The notes under the pieces are model-generated. The model searched no databases and was not told the DNA's origin. It worked only from the letters and a program-made list of their open reading frames with translations. From Deltaproteobacteria bacterium (GTDB lineage Bacteria > Desulfobacterota > Desulfobacteria > Desulfobacterales > Desulfatibacillaceae), in the NCBI GenBank assembly GCA_021815525.1, contig JAKAGN010000230.1, positions 1 through 5,281 of the forward strand: a stretch of 5,281 nt of DNA, in the 5' to 3' direction. The position numbers and the translations under genes are program-made. The stretch's first letter is position 1. The number at the start of each line of letters is the position of its first letter. This document shows positions 1-5,281 of the stretch, one piece after another.

Positions 1-1141
1 GATACCCGTCCTTCACGGCCTCGGCGGTGGCCTCGGGGCGCTTGTAGTAGCCCTTCATCACCACGTCGCCTTTGATGCATATCTCTCCGGGCGTGTCGGG
101 CGGGCACTCCCTGCCGTCGGGGTCCAGGATTTTCACCTCCTGGCCGGGAAGGGCCAGGCCTATGGAGCCGATCTTCCGCACGCCGTCGCGGGGGTTTATC
201 GTGGAGACGCAGGTGGCTTCGGTAAGACCGTAGCCCTCCACGATGGGGATATTGAAGGTTGCCTGAAACTCGTTCATGGTCTCGGGCGAAAGGGGCGCCG
301 CGCCGCACACGCCGAACTTTAGGGACGATAGGTCGAACTTCTGGCGGCCGGGGTCCTTCAAGAGAATCTGGTACACGGCCGGGACCGCGCTCCAGAAGTT
401 GACCTTGTACTTATCCACCACCTCCCAGAACTCGGAGGCCGAGAAGGCCTTCCGGAGCACCACGGTGTTCCCCTTCTGCATGGAGGAGCTTGTGGAAAGC
501 ATGGCGTTCACGTGGAAAAGCGGCAGGAAGATGAGGACGGTCATGCCCTCCTCGGTCTTCAAGGCACGGTTTATGCCGTCGATGTCGGCCAGCACGCTCT
601 TGTGGGCCAGAAGCACGCCCTTGGGGTTTCCGGTGGTGCCTGAGGTGTAGAATATGTAGGCGGTGTCGTCAGGCGCGGCCTCGCACACGACCGGCGTCTC
701 GTCGCCCTCGGATAGAAGCGCCGCGAAGTCGAGGTGCCCGGCCCTGATCTCCCCGTTCACCTGGATCACGGTCTTAAGATGCGGGCAGTTTCCGCGGATT
801 TCATCAAGGATATTCAGGTACTGGTCCTCGATGATGAGGCCCGGGCCCTCGGAGTCGTTTAAGAGGTACTCCACCTCCTTGGCCTTCCACCAGCCGTTGA
901 TGGGCCCGGCCACCGCGCCTATCTTCATTATGGCGAAGTAGGCGACAAGCGTGTAGGGGCTGTTCTGCACCAGGACGTGGATGAAGTCGCCCTTCTTGAA
1001 GCCGTGCTTTTTAAGGGCGTTGGCCAGAACGTTCACCCGCCGGCCGAACTCGGCGTAGGTCACGGTTTCGTCGTAGAAGCGCAGGTAGGGCACGGCGGAG
1101 TATTTTTTTACCGCTTCGTCCAGATATATCCCGAGGTTCAT
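1..1141 (-). CDS. Acyl-CoA synthetase (AMP-forming, class I adenylate-forming family), 3' part beyond the window
   Basis: This enzyme would activate a carboxylic acid with ATP to an acyl-adenylate and then to an acyl-CoA in the cytoplasm. The frame is open from ATG at 1141 to the left edge, giving 380 residues with no stop. The family usually has about 500-550 residues, so roughly the last quarter is missing. Visible motifs are the P-loop YTSGTTGNPKG at residues 165-175, PLFHVNA at 207-213 and the adenylate-binding GYGLTEA at 303-309, followed by GEICIKGD and KGYYKRPEAT. The sequence ends at DGY, just before the expected TGD motif; the hinge and the C-terminal catalytic lysine lie outside. 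The start is supported by GAGGAG at 1148-1153, 6 nt upstream, and by a 20-nt gap from the preceding thiolase-like gene, which implies an operon. A fatty or aryl acid substrate is likely, but chain length cannot be read from the sequence. The family call is firm. Confidence 0.95.
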   Translation of the reverse strand, partial: MNLGIYLDEAVKKYSAVPYLRFYDETVTYAEFGRRVNVLANALKKHGFKKGDFIHVLVQNSPYTLVAYFAIMKIGAVAGPINGWWKAKEVEYLLNDSEGPGLIIEDQYLNILDEIRGNCPHLKTVIQVNGEIRAGHLDFAALLSEGDETPVVCEAAPDDTAYIFYTSGTTGNPKGVLLAHKSVLADIDGINRALKTEEGMTVLIFLPLFHVNAMLSTSSSMQKGNTVVLRKAFSASEFWEVVDKYKVNFWSAVPAVYQILLKDPGRQKFDLSSLKFGVCGAAPLSPETMNEFQATFNIPIVEGYGLTEATCVSTINPRDGVRKIGSIGLALPGQEVKILDPDGRECPPDTPGEICIKGDVVMKGYYKRPEATAEAVKDGY

Positions 1142-1161
1142 TTTCGTCTCCTCTTCTCCGC

Positions 1162-2352
1162 CTATTGGGGCAGGTCACGGGTCAGGATGAACAAGACCGT
1201 CCACATGGTGCCGCCGAAGCCCGATGCAAGGGCCTGCTTCACCTCGCCCGGCACCTGGTGCTCGCCCGCGGTCCCCATGATCTGCATGGCGGCCTCCGCC
1301 ACCCTCACCATTGCCGTGGCGCCGATGGGGTTGGAGCCGATGACGCCGCCCGAGGGGTTTATGGGAAGCTTCCCGCCGATGGCTATCTCGTCGTTTTCCA
1401 CCATTTTGAGGTGCTGGTCGCCTTCTAGGAGCAGAAACTCCCGCAGCCAGTCGGTGGCCCACCAGGAGGAGGGGTCGTACATCTCGAACACGTCGAACTC
1501 TTTAACCGGGTCCTTCACGCCGTTGCGCTCGAAGAGCTTCTCGGCCGCGTAGCGCATGGTGGTCTTGTAGGGGGCGTCGCCGAAGATGCAGAACATCTCC
1601 TCGCGGTGGACCGTTATGTGGTCCTTGATCCAGGCGGGCCGCTTCTTGAGCTGCTTCGCCTTCTCTTCGCTTGCGAAGATCATGGCGCAGGCCCCGTCGC
1701 TTTGGGAGCACATGTGGATCATGCGAAGCTCGCCCACCAAGGCCGGTGAGTTCACCATGAGATCATCGGCCTGATCCCGGGAAAGCCCAAGGCGACGGTG
1801 GGCCTTCTTGTTTTTCATGCAGTTTTCGTCCATCAGGATCCGGTACCGCATGGAGACCTTCTTGGCCCGTTCCTCGCCGAACTCCTCGATCATGTCGGCG
1901 GCGGTCATGCCGGTAAGGGCCCCGGTCTGGAGCTGCCTGGCCCAGAGGGGATCCGCCATGTTGGTGATGCCGCCCGTTGTGTGCCCCTCCTGGAGCTTCT
2001 CGAAGCCGATGGCCAGCACGACGTCGTGAAGGCCCGAGGCCACCAGGGCGTCGGCCGCGCAAACCAGCGTCGCGCCGGTGGTGCCGCCGGTGGTGACCCT
2101 AAGCACCTCCTTCCCCCTCGCGCCGGTGCCCAGGGTGTGCCAGAGGTCCGGCTGGTGGACCATCTCGAAAAGCTCCATGTTGCCGTGGATCACGCAATCG
2201 ACGTCGTCGAGGGTGATTCCCGCGTCCTTCAAGGCCTCGGCCACGGCCTCCTGGATCATCTCGGGCTGGTTGACCTCCTCACGGTGGCTGGAAAAGACGC
2301 TCTGGCCAACCCCCACGATTCCCACGTTGCGGTTTTTCTTATGTTTGCTCAT
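1162..2352 (-). CDS. Thiolase-superfamily (SCP-x/lipid-transfer type) protein lacking the canonical catalytic residues
   Basis: This 396-residue protein has the length and block order of SCP-x type thiolases: N-terminal GIVGVGQSVF (11-20), the nucleophile-loop region (85-97), SDGACAMIFASEE (218-230), DVFEMYD (287-293), NPSGGVIGSNPIGAT (332-346) and a C-terminal GFGGT segment (378-382). The residues that make a thiolase are changed. The cysteine position of VxxxCxxG is Gly90, the GHP histidine is Asn341, the HDCF-type motif reads Y292-D293-P-S, and no cysteine lies in the C-terminal glycine-rich loop. Ordinary Claisen cleavage or condensation is therefore doubtful. Related folds without the cysteine include retro-aldolases (Ltp2 type), so aldol chemistry on an acyl-CoA, or a non-catalytic subunit role, is inferred. 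The upstream neighbour is a paralogue ending 9 nt away; the acyl-CoA synthetase follows after 20 nt. The start is fixed by AGGAGG 5 nt before ATG. Superfamily membership is sure, the reaction is not. Confidence 0.93.
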   Translation of the reverse strand: MSKHKKNRNVGIVGVGQSVFSSHREEVNQPEMIQEAVAEALKDAGITLDDVDCVIHGNMELFEMVHQPDLWHTLGTGARGKEVLRVTTGGTTGATLVCAADALVASGLHDVVLAIGFEKLQEGHTTGGITNMADPLWARQLQTGALTGMTAADMIEEFGEERAKKVSMRYRILMDENCMKNKKAHRRLGLSRDQADDLMVNSPALVGELRMIHMCSQSDGACAMIFASEEKAKQLKKRPAWIKDHITVHREEMFCIFGDAPYKTTMRYAAEKLFERNGVKDPVKEFDVFEMYDPSSWWATDWLREFLLLEGDQHLKMVENDEIAIGGKLPINPSGGVIGSNPIGATAMVRVAEAAMQIMGTAGEHQVPGEVKQALASGFGGTMWTVLFILTRDLPQ

Positions 2353-2364
2353 CTTTTCCTCCTA
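2350..2364 (-). promoter_or_regulatory. Stop codon overlapping the Shine-Dalgarno between the two thiolase-like genes
   Basis: Reading the minus strand, the TAG stop (2364-2362) of the upstream thiolase-like gene shares its AG with the AGGAGG ribosome site (2363-2358) of the next gene, whose ATG starts at 2352 after a 5-nt spacer. This layout favours coupled translation, and so matched amounts, of the two paralogues. It also fixes the downstream start. Confidence 0.75.
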
Positions 2365-3501
2365 ATCCCTGGATAATACCGCAACGCCGTGAAACTGCCC
2401 CGCCGCCCCCATAACCCCATGCGCAAGCGCCGTCTTGACGCCCGGCGCCTGCCGGTCCCCGGCCTCGCCCGCAAGCTGCACGGCGGCCTCGGCCGCGCGC
2501 ACCAAGCCCCCCAGCATGAGGGGGTTTCCGGCCAGCATCCCGCCCGAAAGGTTCACGCGCTCACGCCCGCCCTGGGCCAGGAATCGCGCGCCCTTGCCCG
2601 GCTCGGCAAGGCCGAGACCCTCCAGCCACATGGGCTGCTGATAGGCGTAGTGGTCGCAGACCTCGAATAGGTCGATCTCCCTTTTCGGGTCGCTTATTCC
2701 GGCCCGCTTGTAGGCCCGTTCGGCGGCCTTCTTGAGGGCGAAGTTATCGGCTATGTCCCTATCCCCCAAAAAGAAGCCGTCCATGCAGTTACCAAGGCCC
2801 GTCACCCACACGGGCTTCTTGCTAAGCTTCTTTGCCCGCTCCTCGGAGGCCAGGATCATGCCCACGACCCCGTCCGATACCGGGTAGGCGTGAAGCTCCC
2901 TTATGGGGTCCGCCAGCATCGGGGAGGCCATGACCTCCTCCAAGGTGAGCGGCGCGAGGTCCTGGGTGTGGGGATTTTTTTTCGCGTTATCGCGGCTCCG
3001 AACCACGATCTCGGCAAGCTCCTCCTCGCTTATCCCCGAAAGCTTCGCGTATGCCCTCGCCTGGAGGCCCGCGGCCGCCGAAAAATCAAGCCCCACGGGA
3101 CGGGTGTAGAAGGGGTCGAAGGCAAGGTGCGTGGCCATGTTGCGGCTTTTGCCCTGGCTCTCCTTGGAATGGCCGATAACAAGCACCACGTCGGTGTAGC
3201 CGCTCATGATGATGGAAGAGGCGTAATAGACCGCCTGGATGCCGTCCTGCGCCACCTTCTCCTCGCAGCGCATGTGGCCGCCCAAAACGTCCGTCATGCC
3301 GTTATCCGAGATGGTGCGGGCGTCGAAAACGTCGTCCGAGCAGCTCACTATTACGCTTATCCCCGTGTCCTCCTTAAAATCGAGCCCGGTTTGGGCCAGG
3401 AGCGATTCCAGGACCGGGAGCGCCATGCCCTGGAACCTTTCGTACCACGTGTTCCGCTCAAAGCTCCCTTGCGCCACGGCGCAGATGCCGACTCTTTTCA
3501 T
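2362..3501 (-). CDS. Thiolase-superfamily protein, divergent paralogue of the downstream gene
   Basis: This 379-residue protein is recognisable as thiolase-fold from RVGICAVAQGSF at the N-terminus, a TDVVLVIGHSKES strand (103-115), SDGVVGMILASEERAKKL (209-226), EIDLFEVCDHYAY (275-287), NLSGGMLAGNP (317-327) and a C-terminal ALAHGVMG (358-365). It resembles the next gene over most of these blocks, for instance SDGxxxMIxASEExAKxLxKxP and DPxxExDxFE, so the two are tandem paralogues and may form a hetero-oligomer. The catalytic set is degenerate: by alignment the nucleophilic cysteine is Gly87 (VAQDGIQA), the GHP histidine is Asn326, and the HDCF-type motif reads C282-D283-H284-Y285. His361 remains near the C-terminus. 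The start ATG has GGAGG 7 nt upstream (3509-3513). It is the first gene of the compact three-gene operon, and the palindromic element lies directly upstream. It may be a non-catalytic partner or an aldolase-like enzyme; the function is unknown. Confidence 0.92.
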   Translation of the reverse strand: MKRVGICAVAQGSFERNTWYERFQGMALPVLESLLAQTGLDFKEDTGISVIVSCSDDVFDARTISDNGMTDVLGGHMRCEEKVAQDGIQAVYYASSIIMSGYTDVVLVIGHSKESQGKSRNMATHLAFDPFYTRPVGLDFSAAAGLQARAYAKLSGISEEELAEIVVRSRDNAKKNPHTQDLAPLTLEEVMASPMLADPIRELHAYPVSDGVVGMILASEERAKKLSKKPVWVTGLGNCMDGFFLGDRDIADNFALKKAAERAYKRAGISDPKREIDLFEVCDHYAYQQPMWLEGLGLAEPGKGARFLAQGGRERVNLSGGMLAGNPLMLGGLVRAAEAAVQLAGEAGDRQAPGVKTALAHGVMGAAGQFHGVAVLSRD

Positions 3502-3553
3502 GTCAGAACCTCCCCAAAAAGTCTTTTACCGGATCATGTTAAGAACGCGTTTT

Positions 3554-3576
3554 CAAAAAGGCTCAATACAAAGCCT
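3554..3576 (-). terminator. Weak possible rho-independent terminator downstream of the TetR-PHP pair
   Basis: On the minus strand the sequence reads AGGCT, an 8-nt loop, then AGCCT followed immediately by TTTTTG. That is a 5-bp stem (6 with a U-G pair) plus a short U run. It lies in the left part of the palindromic element and would separate the TetR-PHP transcript from the thiolase operon. The stem is short and the T run is broken by G, so this is tentative. Confidence 0.3.
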
Positions 3577-3633
3577 GGATAAAAACGATGAAGTGCAAGG
3601 AGCGCGAAAAGCCAATGCAGGGAGCGTAATTCC

Positions 3634-3662
3634 TCCCCAAGAAATCTTCGATTTCTTGGGGA
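3634..3662. repeat. Perfect 13-bp stem / 3-nt loop hairpin at the centre of the palindromic element
   Basis: Bases 3634-3646 and 3650-3662 are exact reverse complements, with TTC (3647-3649) as the loop. The outer half of each arm has a CCCC/GGGG run and the inner half is AT-rich, so the stem would be very stable as RNA or as extruded single-stranded DNA. Neither strand has a U tract after it, so it does not fit a classical rho-independent terminator. It may protect the 3' end of the PHP transcript, slow the polymerase, or be the tip of the larger element. Confidence 0.85.
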
Positions 3663-3733
3663 CCCCGGATGATTTACGTGACCGAAATTGGCTTTGAAGC
3701 GCGACACAGCAATTCGCGTTTTTAGACAGGCGC

Positions 3734-4297
3734 TTACGTATGTCTCGACCCCGCGAAGCAGTTCCAGAACTCCCCCGCCTTTATGGCCTTCAAGATGGCG
3801 TCCTTGTCGCGGGGGGCGTCCATCTCCACCCAGGCCCGGCCGATCATGTGGCGCTCGTGGGAGTCGTCCGTGGCGATCTTGGGAAGCCTTATCTCCGGCA
3901 CGTCGAACTCCGCCAGGTAGAAGCCCCGCGTGGTTATCTCCACGGCGTCCAGCCGAAGCTTTTGGGACACGGCCCCGATGCGCTCGATGGTGGCGGGTAC
4001 CGTCAGCCCAAGCTCGGAGGGGTGGTTGAAGACGTGGAGCACCTCGCGGTCCCCCTCCACCCGGTTTATGTGGATGTAGCCCTTCTCGTGGAACATGATC
4101 TCCACGCCGAGGAAAATTATCATGTCCGTGCGAAGGCGCGACACCACGTCGTAGCAGCCCTTGCGCATGAGAAAATCGTGGTCCGTAAGGGCCATGAAGT
4201 CGAAGCCCAGGGCCTCGTGGGCCGCCACGGCCTCCTTGATGGAGAGCGTGCCGTCCGAGCAGGTGGTGTGGACGTGGAGCGCGCCTTTCAAATGCAT
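3734..4297 (-). CDS. PHP-domain metal-dependent phosphoesterase family protein
   Basis: This 187-residue protein is a compact, single-domain member of the PHP family, whose members are cytoplasmic metal-dependent phosphoesterases or related hydrolases. Metal-ligand motifs appear in the usual order: HVHT (His8, His10), CSDG (Asp15), TDHD (Asp39, His40), GVE (Glu66), FNHP (His92) and the C-terminal TDDSH (Asp145, His147). The full set suggests an active enzyme. There is no signal peptide, no membrane segment and no fused polymerase or other domain, so it is not a PolX or DnaE type. The exact substrate cannot be read from the sequence. ATG lies 4 nt after the TetR stop with no clear Shine-Dalgarno, so translation probably depends on re-initiation after the regulator. 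The stop codon TAA (3736-3734) is almost flush with the palindromic element, so the C-terminus could have been altered by its insertion, though the length looks normal for small PHP proteins. Confidence 0.9.
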   Translation of the reverse strand: MHLKGALHVHTTCSDGTLSIKEAVAAHEALGFDFMALTDHDFLMRKGCYDVVSRLRTDMIIFLGVEIMFHEKGYIHINRVEGDREVLHVFNHPSELGLTVPATIERIGAVSQKLRLDAVEITTRGFYLAEFDVPEIRLPKIATDDSHERHMIGRAWVEMDAPRDKDAILKAIKAGEFWNCFAGSRHT

Positions 4298-4301
4298 GGG
4301 A

Positions 4302-4970
4302 TCAGGCCGCGCACAGATTTTTTACGCCGCCCACGATGAACGCCAAGGCGTCGGCGGCCACCATCGGAAGCTCCCGGGAGCGGTCCCGCCAGATGAGATA
4401 CTGGTAGGAGACCCGCTCGTACATCCCCACTATCGAGACCGCCATGACCTCGGCCGAGTGGGGGCTCTTGAACGCAAGGCCCAGGTTTTTTGCTAGCCGC
4501 TCCAGGGCCCCCACGATGTCGCCGATGAACTTGTCGAATATCTTCTTCCTTATTGCCTCCACGGCCGGGCCCTGGCCCACGGACTCCCGGAAGAAGATGG
4601 CGATCTTTTCAGGGTGACGCGTGCAGAACTCGGAGAAAAACGCCAGCCCCGCCCGCTCGAAGCCCTCCATCGACGCATCCGCCCGAGAGAACTCGATTCC
4701 CACAAGCTCCCTTATGCGGAAGCCGATGTCGGAGAGAAGCTGGACCAGAAGGTCCTCCTTGTTCTTGAAGTAGAAGTAGACCGTGCCCACGGAGACCTCC
4801 GCCGCCTGCGCGATGTTCTCCATGCTGGCGCCGTGGTAGCCCTCGCTTGCGAAAAGGCGCTCCGCCGCCGCCAGGATGGTCTGGTAGCGCTGCTCGCGCT
4901 CCCGCTGCCTTCTGAGGGCGCTCGTGGAGGCCACCCCGGTTTTCAAACCGTTAGTCATGAGCCCTTCCAT
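4302..4970 (-). CDS. TetR/AcrR-family transcriptional regulator
   Basis: This 222-residue protein has a typical TetR N-terminal DNA-binding domain. Helix 1 is around ILAAAERLFASEGY (32-45), and the helix-turn-helix runs through SMENIAQAAEVSVGTVYFYF (49-68), followed by the usual KNKEDLL. The C-terminal ligand domain (about 80-222) is helical and unspecific, as in the whole family. Two starts compete: ATG at 4970 has no ribosome site, while ATG at 4958 (Met5) follows GGAAGGG at a short distance. The true protein may therefore be 218 residues (4302-4958). It is the first gene of a pair with the PHP gene 4 nt downstream and precedes an acyl-CoA operon on the same strand. By analogy with TetR regulators beside acyl-CoA genes, a CoA thioester or fatty acid ligand and autorepression are likely; this is inference from context. 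Confidence 0.93.
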   Translation of the reverse strand: MEGLMTNGLKTGVASTSALRRQREREQRYQTILAAAERLFASEGYHGASMENIAQAAEVSVGTVYFYFKNKEDLLVQLLSDIGFRIRELVGIEFSRADASMEGFERAGLAFFSEFCTRHPEKIAIFFRESVGQGPAVEAIRKKIFDKFIGDIVGALERLAKNLGLAFKSPHSAEVMAVSIVGMYERVSYQYLIWRDRSRELPMVAADALAFIVGGVKNLCAA

Positions 4971-5263
4971 AGTGAGGATTTGAGGGGGAGGGGAAAGAAG
5001 GTGAATGTATTCCGCTTAACACTCTGAGTGATTACAGAGAGGATCGAATGAAAAACGAAGGTGAGGAATGAGGGAAATCTTCAGATCCGTGGATAGAAAG
5101 GTTTATGGCAGAGAGTTACAGGGATTCAGCGCATTTGTTCATTTCCCCGAGAGATTCCCGGAAGGGACGTTCTCTCCCGAGGATTCTTTTTCCAATAAAA
5201 ACGAATTTTTTCACAAAATCCAGATCCACAGGTCGTCATGGAAGGCGATCTACCAGTGATTCC
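4971..5263. other. Gene-poor region upstream of the TetR gene
   Basis: These 293 nt are clearly more AT-rich than the neighbouring genes and hold no convincing coding frame. A 63-codon plus-strand frame (5068-5259) is present but has codon use unlike the flanking genes and no recognisable domain. The region should carry the promoter of the TetR-PHP pair and, if the plus-strand start at 5264 is real, a divergent promoter. I could not place a convincing -35/-10 pair on either strand. Confidence 0.5.
5003..5034. promoter_or_regulatory. Candidate operator palindromes upstream of the TetR gene
   Basis: Two inverted repeats sit 33-64 bp upstream of the TetR frame. One is GAATgtATTC (5003-5012). 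The other is CACTC-T-GAGTG (5020-5030), which extends imperfectly to 5016-5034 with 7 of 9 half-site positions paired. Their size and position fit an autoregulatory TetR operator. No second copy was found before the thiolase operon, so this is only a candidate. Confidence 0.35.
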
Positions 5264-5281
5264 ATGAAAGTCGCGATCGTC
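5264..5281 (+). CDS. Possible start of a divergent gene, only six codons in the window
   Basis: The last 18 bases read ATG AAA GTC GCG ATC GTC, that is MKVAIV. This is a common opening for a Rossmann-type nucleotide-binding beta strand, and the codons have the G/C-ending style of the real genes. Against it, no Shine-Dalgarno lies at the normal distance; the nearest purine run (GGAAGG, 5240-5245) ends 18 nt upstream. If real, it would be transcribed divergently from the TetR gene. Six codons are too few to name a product. Confidence 0.3.

Larger units (their letters stand above)
3546..3733. repeat. Nested palindromic intergenic element with three copies of a 15-bp motif (REP/BIME- or MITE-like)
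   Basis: Most of the 232-nt gap between the PHP gene and the thiolase operon is an imperfect inverted repeat. Outer arms: GCCTGNNTAAAAACG at 3573-3587 against CGTTTTTANNCAGGC at 3717-3731. Middle arms: AAAGCCAAT (3608-3616) against ATTGGCTTT (3687-3695), a perfect 9-bp pair with short GC-rich matches (GCGCG/CGCG) just outside. Centre: a perfect 13-bp stem at 3634-3662. A 15-bp motif, CGTTTTYANNMAGGC, occurs three times: 3548-3562 (+), 3587-3573 (-) and 3717-3731 (+). Alternating copies resemble REP/BIME arrays; the overall palindrome could also be a small non-autonomous MITE. No coding frame looks real here, and no target-site duplication is obvious. The right end lies 2 nt beyond the PHP stop codon. 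The symmetry is seen directly; genome-wide repetition is inferred. Confidence 0.75.

Noticed and set aside
276..1552. Several plus-strand frames over the acyl-CoA synthetase and the end of the second thiolase-like gene
   Set aside because: The minus strand here carries clear adenylate-forming motifs in one uninterrupted frame, so the plus-strand frames are not genes.
1798..2376. A 192-codon plus-strand frame antisense to the second thiolase-like gene
   Set aside because: Shadow of the minus-strand gene; composition is Gly/His/Val-rich and there are no recognisable motifs.
2890..3582. A 230-codon plus-strand open frame antisense to the first thiolase-like gene
   Set aside because: It mirrors a well-supported thiolase frame, is rich in Arg/His/Gly as expected for an antisense shadow of GC-rich coding DNA, and shows no domain.
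3546..3731. Possible CRISPR or integron attC site
   Set aside because: The repeated motif has only three copies in alternating orientation and irregular spacing, with no spacer-repeat pattern and no attC-type core sites.
3740..4339. A 199-codon plus-strand frame over the PHP gene
   Set aside because: It lies opposite a PHP frame with a complete metal-ligand set, so it is a shadow.
5149..5176. GAGAGA/TCTCTC inverted repeat with a 16-nt loop
   Set aside because: A short, low-complexity stem with a long loop, expected by chance in this sequence.
5068..5259. A 63-codon plus-strand frame preceded by a purine-rich AAGGTGAGG
   Set aside because: Codon use does not match the neighbouring genes, there is no domain or hydrophobic pattern, and the ribosome site is too close to the ATG. 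It could be a small protein, but nothing positive supports it.

Overview
The window is GC-rich (coding parts roughly 60% or more by eye, strong G/C preference at third codon positions) and looks bacterial. All five convincing genes are on the minus strand. The mix of a TetR regulator, a PHP metallohydrolase, two SCP-x/lipid-transfer type thiolase homologues and an acyl-CoA synthetase is typical of acyl-CoA-rich anaerobes such as Desulfobacterota (Desulfobacterales, Syntrophobacterales). That placement is an impression from gene content and style, not a measured result.

Layout in transcription order, right to left. 5281-4971: a gene-poor, more AT-rich leader with candidate operator palindromes; at the extreme right edge (5264) a possible divergent plus-strand gene begins. 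4970-4302: TetR/AcrR-family repressor. 4297-3734: small PHP-domain metallohydrolase, 4 nt downstream of the regulator. 3733-3502: a 232-nt gap filled mostly by a nested palindromic element, with three copies of a 15-bp motif and a perfect 13-bp hairpin in its centre. 3501-2362: first thiolase-like protein. 2352-1162: second thiolase-like protein, whose Shine-Dalgarno overlaps the previous stop codon. 1141 to the left edge: class I adenylate-forming acyl-CoA ligase, cut off after residue 380.

The last three genes form a tight operon (gaps of 9 and 20 nt, each with a good Shine-Dalgarno) and probably act together: the ligase would activate a carboxylic acid to its CoA thioester, and the thiolase-fold pair would act on an acyl-CoA. 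In both thiolase-like proteins the canonical nucleophilic cysteine is glycine, the GHP-motif histidine is asparagine and the C-terminal cysteine is missing. They are therefore unlikely to be ordinary thiolases. A thiolase-fold aldolase (compare the steroid side-chain aldolases Ltp2/Sal) or a pair of structural or CoA-binding subunits is more plausible. The regulator may control the set in response to an acyl-CoA, but the palindromic element and a possible terminator lie between the two halves, so one five-gene transcript is not assured.

No tRNA, rRNA, CRISPR array, transposase gene or phage feature was seen.
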